This document shows positions 12,101-22,400 of a DNA stretch of 64,000 nucleotides, piece by piece. Each line of letters begins with the position of its first letter. Position 1 is the stretch's first letter. This DNA is from Albizia julibrissin (taxonomy: Eukaryota > Streptophyta > Magnoliopsida > Fabales > Fabaceae): NCBI GenBank assembly GCA_037074505.1, contig CM073477.1:42881501-42945500 (forward strand), in the 5' to 3' direction. Below the pieces are notes generated by a model. It did no database searches. It had not been told where the DNA came from and saw only the letters and a list, made by a program, of their open reading frames with translations. Made by a program: the position numbers and the translations under genes.

Positions 12101-14794
12101 CCAACCATTTGGATAGGTAGATACAGATGGAATGCAGGAAGTTGCGCAATAAGAGAATGTGATGGTGGACCAAAGATTTAAGGATCCAAAACTGTATATT
12201 TATTAGATTTAAACACTTTGGTAGCCTTGTGTGGCTACACAATTGTGTATATAAATGAATGAACTAAGTTTAAATAGAGAATCACCCTAATTGAATTAAA
12301 GGGAAAAGATAAGAATTGATGAGTAATAACAAAGTTGCGAACCACTAGAATACTCTTCCACAAAGTTTTGAAATATTCAGAAAAACCCACTCAAATACAG
12401 GTTCGAATCATGTTTTGAGGTTGGGATTTGAAAAAGAGTTATAAAAGAACATCGCTTAGTGATTCGAATTCACTACGTAAAATTGATCATAATGAGTGTA
12501 AATCTAAGGTGTTACAATCTCAGTAGCAAACATATAGACAATGAATATAAGATGAATGCTAGTGCATGATATGCTTGCTTTATATAGGCTCGTGTTTACA
12601 TAATGATATTCTGCATGCTCAATATTTCACGTAACATACTTATGGCCATAATAGAAATAGAAATAGAGCTTCATTAATTCATACATGATTCATATAACCA
12701 AGCAAAGCAATGCACAACATAAATATCACATACATACAAGTAAGTTTACTACATTGTAGACAAAGCCCGTATTCTTGTTTTCTTTTTCTTCTAACTAACA
12801 AGGCTTCTTGGAAATTCTTCCATTCTTTTCTTTCTTGATTTCTCATAGCCCTAGATATATAATCATATCATTAGGGTAATTATGGTCATTTTACCAAGTC
12901 AACCAATGAGTTAAAGTAGTTAAATTATCCTAAGGGGAAAATTTCTACCCTTAGAGTTCAAAGAAATTACAATGTGCCATTACATTTTGATTTACACACA
13001 TTTACTAAAGTTGGCAGAATTTGTCAACTAACTTTAAAAATTCATATCTCTTTGCAAAAATGTCTAACTTCAGTGGTTTAAAAAAATATGTGACGCTTGT
13101 TTAGTCTAGTTTCAAGAAAAAATATTGCTCTTAGCCAATTAGACGCACAACAATCCAGAATTGCCATTATTGGATACTATCCAGAAATATGCCAATTTTC
13201 ATATGACCAACTTCAAAAATAAATAACTCCTAGTGTACAACTCCAAATGACCTATATGATGTATAAAATTAAATCTTGATAAGTCTACTTTCATATTGGA
13301 AAGTTTCATAGACATTGAACACCATTAAGTTACTCAAAATATAATGCAAACCTTTGTCATGCGGGGAAACCCTAACTGGACAACACTACTTTAATTCCAA
13401 ATTTAGGGTTTTCTATACAACCCTTCCAAAATCATAATCACACCATAACCCCATAAAATTTTTTCTGAGGAATCCATTGAAAACTTCATATTTGGAAAAT
13501 TCCCATTCCTTCTCCATGCCCTGTTCAAACAACAAATTAGGGTTTGATGGCAAAAGTTACCAATTTACATTTTAATCACCAAACTTAGTTCATTTGCTTC
13601 AAAAAAAAACATATAATCACATGTATATGATGAAAGATCCATGACCCCTAACAAACCCTAAAAGAAAAAAATTAGGGCATCTAAAACAACCCACCAAAAA
13701 TCAACCAACCAAGACAACATATAAATCAAAATGTTGCTCTTACTCACACCTCTAGCACCTTTTTGAGCTCTTTCTTTGAATCTCTATCTTTGGCTCTTAC
13801 TAGAAGACTTAAAACACCTCCAATTCAAAAAAAGAAACCATAAAAATGAAGCTCTTAAAGAAGAGAACAATTTTATGAAGATCATTTGAGCCAAAGTAGT
13901 TAACAGGGTGAAAATCAAGCTAGAAGCCATACCTTGAACTTTATCTTCTTATTTTTCCCTTCCTCAAGCTTTTGGCCGAATTTTGGAGAGAGAGAAGAGT
14001 GCAAAATTAATCTAATTTTTCTCTCCTTTTTGTCTATAATACTTGGATGAAATTAGCCTTAGAGAAAAAGTAAGAGATGTGGCCCAAATTTCACCTCCTT
14101 GCACAAGTTACCTTAGTTACCATAGGTGATAATTTACCATGGCAATTTTATTGACTTTATTACCTCTCCTCTCCTCTATTTTGGATGAAAATATGGGGTG
14201 CCACATGGAGGAAAATATGGACCTAATTTCCTTATTTTAGCTTGAAATTGGTTAATAAGTTCCCAAGTTGGAAAAGTTGCCAAACTTTGACTAATTAACC
14301 AACTTATTCTCTTCTTTCTTTGCCCTTTAATTTGGAATTTTTTGTGACCTTAAGGAAGAGAAAATTTAATTTTCTACTCTTATAATTACTTCATACTTTT
14401 GAAGAGCAAATCCTAGCCCTTCAATTGGTCTTCCAACTTTGACCTCAAGATCAAGTGGCAATTGACTCTTTTGCTCTTGATTGTGGCTATATTAATTGAA
14501 TTGCCTTTAGTTCTTTTCTCTTGTTTTATTTCTCTTTCTTTCCATTTCCAAGATGCCATTTTCTCTTCTTTTTGGATCCAAGTTAGACTTAAGATCCTAT
14601 TTAACTCTAGCTAAAAGAATCTGGCATTTCCTTTGGCTATTTGGAACTAAATCCCATACTTTAGTTTCCAAATTAGCCTTTAAAAGTCATTATAGCACTT
14701 GGGCATTCTTGGAACTCTTCCCGAACTAGGCTTAGTAGTCTTCTTTATTCAGGCTTATTCTCTAGCCTTTAGCCTAAAAATTCAGGACATTACA
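6191..14794 (-). mobile_element. Solo LTR (minus), TGTAATGTCC...GGTGTTACA, TSD CAACA
   Basis: Perfect target duplications CAACA at 6186-6190 and 14795-14799. Minus strand begins TGTAATGTCCTGAATTTTT at 14794 and ends GGTGTTACA at 6191. Subtracting the inner insertion 6548-12516 leaves about 2.63 kb, a single long LTR with no internal region, as left by LTR-LTR recombination. It contains the recurrent GAGATTC hairpin (split at 6530-6547 and 12517-12521). There is no coding content beyond short chance frames. I infer Ty3/gypsy because related LTRs at 27644-29379 follow a gypsy-type pol end. Confidence 0.88.
6548..12516 (+). mobile_element. LTR-derived insertion (plus), TSD ATCTC, internally rearranged
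   Basis: Perfect duplications ATCTC at 6543-6547 and 12517-12521. It begins TGTAATACCCC and ends GGTGTTACA. A possible full LTR spans 6548-10218 (ending GTTGTCACA). A 330-bp stretch of unknown origin follows (10219-10550), then a second, partial LTR copy: 10550-11230 repeats 8806-9480 at high similarity. From 11340 the sequence matches another LTR subfamily (59480-60600). No reading frame encodes a recognisable domain. Either a truncated two-LTR element or stacked insertions would fit. Confidence 0.8.
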
Positions 14795-15299
14795 CAACAC
14801 AAGTTCCTTACCCGGATAGCCGCTCCCCCTTACACGATGTAATCTCAAATCCTAACTTAAGGTTCCATAACCTTAAGTTATCTCAATAAAATATATTGAG
14901 CTTGTGTTGAAAATCTCTCTCGAAGAGTATATAAATGAACACTAATGTATGGATAAAGAAAGAATAAGAAACAGAGCACAGAGTATGAATTGATCGTTGT
15001 TCTCTGTTGTGTTGTTTTTTTACTTTGCTTGAATCTTCTGGTTTTATAGTTGAATAGGATATGACTGTTATGAGTATTTCTACTTGTCCATTGGAGTCCC
15101 ACTACTACTTTTGACAGCTATCATATTTAAAAGCTAGCTGTTACGTTTGGACACTCCTAACACTTCGGAAGTTACCATTTTGTCTCTTCGCATGAACTCT
15201 TCATGGTTAGCCTGGAAAATACTTAAAACACTAATACAATGATGTGTTAAATATGAATATTCTGGATAAATGATTAGAGACTAAATTTATGGCATTCGG

Positions 15300-15722
15300 C
15301 GAATTATCACTCGAGTGATTTTGACAGAAACACATAACTCAAGTGATCTGTCTTGACAGTGTACAGATTATCACATATCATTAGATATATCACTCAAGTG
15401 GTATGTTAGTAATCCACTATTCCTATCACTTGAGTGATCTATGATGAATCACTGCATACATCACTTGAGTTTTGTGTTAGTGATCAATCACTTTATGTAA
15501 CACTCGAGTGCTCTGTTAGTAATCTCAAAATAAAGCATTACTCGAGTATCACTTGAGTGATCTATCAATACAATAATAGATCACTTTCAGAATCACTTCA
15601 GTGCTGTGCTAGCGATAATTTTCCTTCATCACTCGAGTTATCCCTTAAAAATCTGACGAGAGCATCACTGAAATAAAGCAATTTCCTTACTTTATCACTC
15701 GAGTGCTCACTCGAGTAATGGC
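15300..15722. promoter_or_regulatory. CTCGAG-centred palindrome array in copia U3
   Basis: At least ten copies of ATCACTCGAGTGAT or variants occur in about 420 bp, spaced irregularly. Perfect CTCGAG cores are near 15310, 15503, 15543, 15632, 15699 and 15711. Most other copies read CTTGAG or CTCAAG, the two products of a CG-to-TG/CA transition. The array lies in U3, the promoter side of the LTR. A role as a binding-site cluster is inferred. Confidence 0.75.
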
Positions 15723-16169
15723 ACAATTTTAATTAGAAAGCTTTACCTCTTTGTTTAAAAACCTTTTGTTCATTATCAACTCTTTTGCATTATTGTTGGT
15801 TATCATCAAAACATGAGTTCTAACATTCTCTCTCTTTTTGATGATGACAAAACTTATTGGTTTTTAAACTCATCGTTTCAAAAGTGATTTTGCATAGTTA
15901 AATTTATGTTTGAATTCAAAGTTTGAGAAAATTTAATATCAATATGAAATTTAGATAATGAGAAATATAAAACAATTAAACTTGATATCAATGTGAATAA
16001 CTTAAATCCATAACTAAGCTTTTAGCTTAAAATATCATTCATAATCATAAATTTCATCAAGTTCAACAAGTAACATAAACGTGCAATAAATAAACACACT
16101 AAATATTCAAATAAATACTAAATATCCTAATACCTTAATGCACCCATCCTATATCAATCAAAAAGCACC

Positions 16170-17625
16170 AAAATCACTTTCTAGTTCTTCTCCCCCTATT
16201 TGACATCATAATAAAGGGTGGACTAAGCACGAAGAAGGGAGGATACATCATCATGAGTGTCATCCTGATGAGCAGTAAAGGTGAGTAAATCATGTGAGGA
16301 TGGCTGAGGCTCTGGTACGATAATTGGAGGAATGTGAAGTATATCATCTGAATGAGGTACATAAAGAGGAGTGTGTTGTAATGGTGATGAAGGCTGAGTA
16401 GTAGATGAAACCACCAACTCCTCAGTATCTTTTGATTGATGAGGGTGATGAGATCAAGTCTGAGGTGGGGGCTCTGTAGTGGAGGGTGATACAACTGGTA
16501 TAGGTATAGGTACAGAGCTAGGTTGAACAAGCTCATTTAAGGTAGTGTGAATATGTGTGGATGATGATGGGTCAGTCATGGTGAAGAGATTGATACTCAG
16601 TGAGGTATGTGGAATATGAGACTCAGGGACTGGAATAGGAATAGAAGCTAGAGATGAGGTTGGTGTAGTTAAACCAGGGATGGAAGAGCTCGATACTAAT
16701 GCATCAACCTTCTCATGAAGAGACCTGAGGAGGCTAGTAATCTCTATCAAAGCAATTGTTTGAGCTTCCTGCTGAGCCAATACTGCCCTGTTATGCTCAT
16801 TTAGGACTTCACACATATGAGACATCTTGTGATTCATGTGAGTTACAAGCTCAGTGTTGGTGTTAACGATGCATAAGTGGAATCCCTGAAGCACCTCCTT
16901 TAGATATGTTTGAATTGAAGAGCCAAAGAAGGAAGGAGATGTGGATGTGGCAGGGTCAGTAGACTGTATATCATCCATCCTACTTGTTTCAATCTCTGTT
17001 GCCTTCTTCTTCTTCGGTATGGTAGTCAATGAATGCTTTAAAGGCAACTTTATCCCCAACTTCCCAAATTTGTTTCTTCCAACTAGTAGCAACCTCTCAA
17101 CCAACTCATTCGGCTCTAAGTACCAAATCTTGTTTGCCTTAAGAAATAAGGAGATCAATTAAGGGAATGCCATAGGAGTAGGGCGGGTTCCAGAGAATCA
17201 ATATCGCTTGATTTTTGAAAAGATCATTTCTCCTAAGTTTCTCTTCTCCTTTAAGAGAATCGAAGCCATGTTCTCATAGTCCTGATCAATAAAGTGCATG
17301 CAGTTGTTGGATTTGTTCACAAAAGCATAGGAGTATATGTACCACAACACTCTATAAAGATTACTCATCTCCCTTAGGGTAAATATCAAAGGCCCTATTC
17401 TCTCAGCGGGTCTCAAAATGCTAAAGATTTAGTTCGGAGTGAGTTTGGTAGGATTGTCCTTTGGTGGATTCTTGATGCCTAGCCAATTGTTGATCCTGGA
17501 TGTAGAGATTAGGAATTTCTTCACTCACTGTAGTCTCAAGTTCGTCATCTACAATCGAACCTCCTTAGGAGAAATCTTCAGCTAGCTCTAAATGACAATA
17601 AAAGTGCCTAACCACCTTGGCATAA
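16170..17625 (-). pseudogene. Copia extra-ORF (downstream of pol) pseudogene, 5' truncated
   Basis: Minus-strand pieces at 17416-17198 and 17158-16454 read as one protein interrupted by stops, collinear with 56000-55392. The first piece holds the block LWYIYS...NNCMHFIDQDYENMASILL. The second contains a Lys-rich patch (PKKKKATEIET), a stretch of ~60 residues with coiled-coil character, then a Pro/Ser/Thr-rich tail. It sits between the deleted pol region and the polypurine tract, the position of the extra or env-like gene in some plant copia lineages. I do not recognise an enzymatic domain. The N-terminal half is lost at about 17625. Confidence 0.68.
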
Positions 17626-18248
17626 TAATTTTGTTGACTTCCTTCCTTCTTTTTTTTTGTTTTTTTTTTCAATGTCTATAATTTAATTCCTTTCCCTTTC
17701 CTTTATCTTGTTTGACGTGAGTGCCTCTTGTATTGGAGAAAGAAATGCTCTCCTAATTTCTTTATTTATTCCCTTGAATTCAACGTGTAAGAGTTCTTTT
17801 ACAACTCTATTTTTTTTACTTTTCAAATCTAACCTTTAGTTGGTCAAAAATTCACTCCTTCTTGATTCATTTAAGCCAAGCATTTAATTTCTTCAATATT
17901 TCCCTTGCTTGACCGAAAATGGCAAGAAAAATGGGAATTATTAATTGCTTCTTGCATAATTGGCAAATTACAATTTTGCCCTTACATTTTATGATTTATT
18001 GAAATAAATCATTTCTTGCTCATTTCCTTTAGTTTGGCCTAATTTTTGAAACTTGCATAAGACCATTAATTGTGTCATTTTACGTTCCAATTAAGGTTTT
18101 AGTCATTCCCGACTTTAGGCGAAAATTAGGTAATTTACCGATAATTAATCGGGGCTAAAGTCATTATACAATTTCTAGAGACAATTCTATCATTAACTTC
18201 ATTGTTTATTTGTACACTTAGCCCTTGAGTACATTTTGGGATATTACA
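17626..18248 (-). mobile_element. Truncated TGTAAT-type LTR (minus) inside the copia 5' LTR
   Basis: Minus strand begins TGTAATATCCCAAAATG at 18248 and runs about 620 bp before meeting the broken extra ORF near 17625. The body resembles the 5' parts of other LTRs (for example 7300-7950 in reverse). Its 3' end is missing, so a deletion joined its middle to the copia extra ORF, removing the LTR remainder, most of the copia 5' LTR and gag-pol. Confidence 0.65.
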
Positions 18249-18370
18249 GTGCTCACACGAGTGATGGCACTATGTTCATCATAAAGCTTTTCCTCTTTGT
18301 TTATAAACCTTTTATTCATTATTAACTCTTGCAATATTTTTTGTTATCATCAAAACATGAGTTCTAACAA
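18249..18370 (-). mobile_element. 122-bp stub of copia 5' LTR
   Basis: Close match to 15704-15825, the start of the 3' LTR: it includes one degenerate copy of the palindrome (CACACGAGTGATGG) and ends at TGTTAGAACTC on the minus strand at 18370. The next bases, ATTAT, duplicate those left of 5938, fixing this as the true 5' edge of the element. Confidence 0.85.
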
Positions 18371-18826
18371 TTATATGTTGGCATGAATTTATGTAAGCAA
18401 GCAAGTCATGCACAAAGCATTTCTTGTATGCATTTGTTAACACTATTTGCTACTGGGATTTCTTTAAATCTTACCCTCCCCCACCAACCATATAGGTCCA
18501 TGTGTACAAGATAGAAAGAATACTTGAAGATGAACAAGAAGGAAAGAAAATAAAGAATGGAAGAAGAAAGAATATTTATTTTATTGTGTGTAAATTATTT
18601 ACACTCGATAAAGAATTGTATGAAATTGTGAATTAGAATTTAAGCTGCAATTGGGATTGCTGAATTATTGAAACTAAGGATATGAACTAGAGTAAGAACT
18701 AACTATGATATATGAATTTGGTAAGAATAACGACTAACGAGTCGTGAAGAAGTAGTTAACCCCTAAGTAATTCAAAAATAACGCTTCTATGTACGTAACA
18801 AAGAAGTATGTAAGATAGGACTTACA
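18371..18826 (+). mobile_element. TGTAAT-type LTR (plus), right part after copia insertion
   Basis: Continuation of 5589-5937. It contains a degenerate GAGATTC hairpin at 18456-18474 followed by CCTCCC..ACCAACCAT, and a tail matching 38280-38603. It ends GGACTTACA at 18826, where CACTA copy 3 begins. Confidence 0.75.
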
Positions 18827-19416
18827 CAAAGCCCAAGCTGAAAGTTTGTTGGCTCATTGCCAAATCCATAAAACATTTCATCTATTTTCTTCAATTATGG
18901 AGAAACAACAGAGTGCCAAAGACATTTTCCATAAGACATTCTCTCATCAAAGAGCCATCTTAACTTCTTTGTTTTTATTGCATTAGCAAACAAATTCTTA
19001 AATTGCAGTGTAATTGGAAGATACTACAACACCCTTAAAGGTTACTTTTTAGTTGTCTCATCAGTCAACCAACATATTTCTTCACTTTATATCATGAAGT
19101 TTTACATTTCAAATTCCCACTAAGTCCTTCGTACTTCTTTCTATGCAATACATAGTCATTAGGGGGAAGCATGTATCTTTTTATACTACATACCCATCAT
19201 AAAAGAAGATTTTGTTGGCCTTACACACATGATTTAGAAGCACATTATTATCTGGAAATATATCACACAACAATTCAAGGAACAATATGAAACTACTATT
19301 GGTCCACCCAAAATTAGCCTTTAAGCTGACCAAATGCAAAATACCTATCAAGCATGTGTACTTAGTACACCCAAGGTATAAAGGTGTCTATGCATCCCAC
19401 CACAAGCTGTCATATT
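18827..19416 (-). pseudogene. CACTA copy 3, transposase pseudogene segment A
   Basis: Aligns with copy 2 from about 45835 to 46425 (for example CATTTCATCTAT, GTACTCC-like and CCACAAGTTGCC-like blocks), with many substitutions and indels, so it is older or less constrained. It covers the end of the transposase-associated region and the start of the tnp2 part. It breaks at 19416 where an LTR was inserted and resumes at 25464. Its 3' continuation to the left is lost at 18826. Confidence 0.8.
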
Positions 19417-22400
19417 TGTAACACCTTAATTTCCAAAGCGTTTATATGAGTTTATTCACATAATGATTGCAAACCAGAAACTAATATTCTTTTGTAAACA
19501 ATTGAAGCTCCAACTTCAATACAGGATTCGAATCTGTACTAATGTGGGTTTTTAAAAAAAATCTTAAAAAATCTTTAATATGGTCTCATAATGGTTTGCA
19601 GTTTCATTATAATCCATCCATTTTAGTTCCATTGGTTAATATCAGAGTGTTTACAAAAGAACCCATGATATGTTGGTTAACAATTGGGACCTAAGCATAT
19701 GGTTATTTTATTATAATTTGATTATCACAGTTCAGTTTTATCGCCTGGGGCTATGGCCATCACATCTACTATTACTTGTTAGTCCTAGTCTTTCTATATA
19801 GTTATACACATCATTTACAATTCAAAAATAGATAACCAAGAAAATCATAAATCTTTGGATCTTGTTCTTCCCTCATCCATGGCTACCTTCTTGCCCTTTG
19901 AGTAGCTTGCCTTTGCTGTAGGTTAGTTATTGGAAAGGGGTGAGATTCAAAAGAATCTCAGTTGTAATACCTTATTTCCAATAGCCCCAGATGAGTAAAA
20001 AGGAGTAGTGAAATCATTTATGGAACTAGGATCCGGTCCTAAATTAAAGAAACTTTGGAAAACATTCATAATTCCCAAATCTATCTCATGATTTGAACCT
20101 GGGATTGGTAAGGGTTTTTGAGAGTAATAAAAACTTTTCAAATAATTTCACAAACATTCACTATCTCACTAAGTCTCATTGGTACTTAAATCCATTATAT
20201 AAGAGTATGTGAGTGTGTCTTTGATTATGTTTCATGATACATTCATTAGTTAATGTCTCTTCTTTTAATTTGAAGCATTCTCACTTATCAATTTATCGTT
20301 CATTTACTAAGCTACTGGTACTACTGGATCAACTATTGTACTGTTGACACGTTTACATAGTTATGTATATTATATATAGTTCCAAAATATCCAAAATATC
20401 AAAAACAGACAGCCAACAGTAAATAGAATCTTTCTTGCTCTAGTCTCTAGATGGCCGTATTTACCTTCTTGCCCCTTAAGCTGTCTCCTTATACTGTAGA
20501 GTGGTTTTGGAAAAAGAGTGAGATTCAAAAGAATCTCAGTAGTGACAGATAGCCAATCATACAGATATAACATCACAAAGCATGCGACACAGACATCATA
20601 CAACATAATTATCACAACAGCATTCAATGCATCACATACAGTTCATATATCACCATAGTGCTAGGTATACTAAGAGGCCCTGAGGAATACCCATGCAAAT
20701 AGGTCCTGGACACCCGCTCGTGCATCACTGAATATTATATCGGCCTGAGCATCCACCTGCGTAGAGAGGCCCTGGGCGACTACCCCGCATAATCAAAATG
20801 TGCTAGACAATTCATGATGAATCCATAAAACATGCAATGTATCTTATAAATATATGAAAATTAAGTTACAAACTGGTTTCTTCCCTTGAGCAACGTCCAA
20901 CCATTTCTTTGAGCTCGGGCAAGACTTAAGCCCCGGACAGCTATTAGGTCTTATAATTAGAATTTACGGACGATAGGTTATTATTTCATCCAATACTTGC
21001 ATAATTAAATTAATCAAGTTAGTTGTCATTTGGGTTAGTTCTTAGGCCCAATTAAGTAAATAATGTGGTTACACTAGGCCCAAGTTCTAATATTTACCCT
21101 TAATGTTCATCTTTACTATTTTTTGCCCAAAGCCTATTAAATTCGCATAGCCTACATGCTGACAAGAATATTCATTCAAATTTGAAAAATAATAACTAAT
21201 TCCACAAAATTTCAAAATGAGGTGGTTCAAAGTCTTATGAGACCCCGATTAAGTCTACTTGATAAGAAAAATTATTACACTACAAGTCCCCACAGACACA
21301 ATTCCATATTTCACCATTATTCTCCACTATCTCAAGACAGTTTCTAGAATCATTATTAAATTTTAAAAGTCTGTATCTCCCAATATACTTATCAAATTAT
21401 CACCAATTACCCATAAAATTAAATCTTATTTAGTCTACTTTATTTTTTGGAAAATCTAATATACATATAAATTCATTTGTTTAGAATCAAACATGTCACA
21501 ATAAGTCTGTCCCAGAACAGCTTCTAGATTCAATGTCCAACTTTCAAAAATCGTAAATAATTCTAGAAAACTCCAAATTGATTGGTTCTAAGCACATTGT
21601 AACTTTATTTAAGTATAATATCATGGAAAAATATCATTGTATGGTAAATACCACTAAAAATTCATAGAAGTTTACCAAACCTCAACTGCTCTAGATTTGG
21701 TTCCAGAAACAAGACCAAACTTTGAAAAATCATAACTCTAAATCCACTATTCCAAAAATTACATTCTATCTATCAAAATAAATCTTAGTATTTATAATTT
21801 CTTTCTGGAATGTTTCAAAGTATTTGGATCAGGTTTCATTATTCAAAAACATGACATACCATCCCTGCCTCTAAAAAACAATTTCTGGCAGCACAAATTC
21901 TTGACTTCTAAAATTTGATATTTTCAACACAATCACCCATAAATCACAGCCACATGTTATTTCAAATAGTTTTTCATGTAGAAGCCATTGATGAACTCCA
22001 AAATGACAAAATATCACTCCTTTTTCCCCTTTTCCCTTTTGAATGAACAACCACCCATAAGCAACAATCATCAAGGTTTAAGTTTTAGTACATAGCTTTT
22101 TTATATTCATCTTTTAACACCATATTTAACCATTTTCAAGACCAAAATGGCATCAAATCCTATTTTCCCATATATAAACCAAAATTAGGGAAGATATGAA
22201 AAACTAAAAGACTCCATAAATCATGGCAATACTGAGCTCAAAACAAAGTGCTAACTTACCTCTTGCTTCTTTTAGGCTTTGTTTCTTGTTCTACCACTTT
22301 GGGTTTTGGAAAATGGCTCAAGAAACGTCCTTTCTGTAAAAAAAAACCATAGAGTTGAAGCTTAGGATGAGGAGAACAATGTTTATGAAGAACATTTGAG

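Larger units (their letters stand above)
5938..15825 (-). mobile_element. 3' LTR of the copia element, split by nested LTRs
   Basis: Minus strand starts TGTTAGAACTC at 15825, just after a purine tract, and ends at 5938. Removing the insertion 6191-14794 and one 5-bp duplication leaves about 1.28 kb, close to the ~1.24 kb LTR of the related element at 51618-54400. The junction is clean: the sequence before CAACA at 6190 continues at 14800 exactly as in the other copy at about 51860-51900. U3 (about 15300-15720) holds the CTCGAG array. Confidence 0.88.
5938..18370 (-). mobile_element. Ty1/copia element (minus) with deleted gag-pol, target duplication ATTAT
   Basis: Flanked by perfect 5-bp duplications ATTAT at 5933-5937 and 18371-18375. 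The left end is the 3' end of an LTR (minus strand ...CACTAACA) and the right end is the start of an LTR (minus strand TGTTAGAACTC). Between them, in minus orientation, are a 122-bp stub of the 5' LTR, a truncated foreign LTR, the extra-ORF pseudogene, a polypurine tract at 15826-15840 and the 3' LTR. Gag, protease, integrase, RT and RNase H are absent. Nested insertions account for 8.6 kb. Family identity rests on the related copy at 51618-58195. Confidence 0.85.

Noticed and set aside
15300..15722. Regularly repeated palindromes suggesting a CRISPR-like array
   Set aside because: Spacing is irregular, repeats are only about 14 bp with many variants, there are no cas genes, and the context is a plant LTR.
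16174..16536. 120-codon minus frame rich in Leu and Tyr as a membrane protein
   Set aside because: It is a shifted reading of the Pro/Ser/Thr-rich tail of the copia extra ORF and overlaps the true frame (17158-16454).
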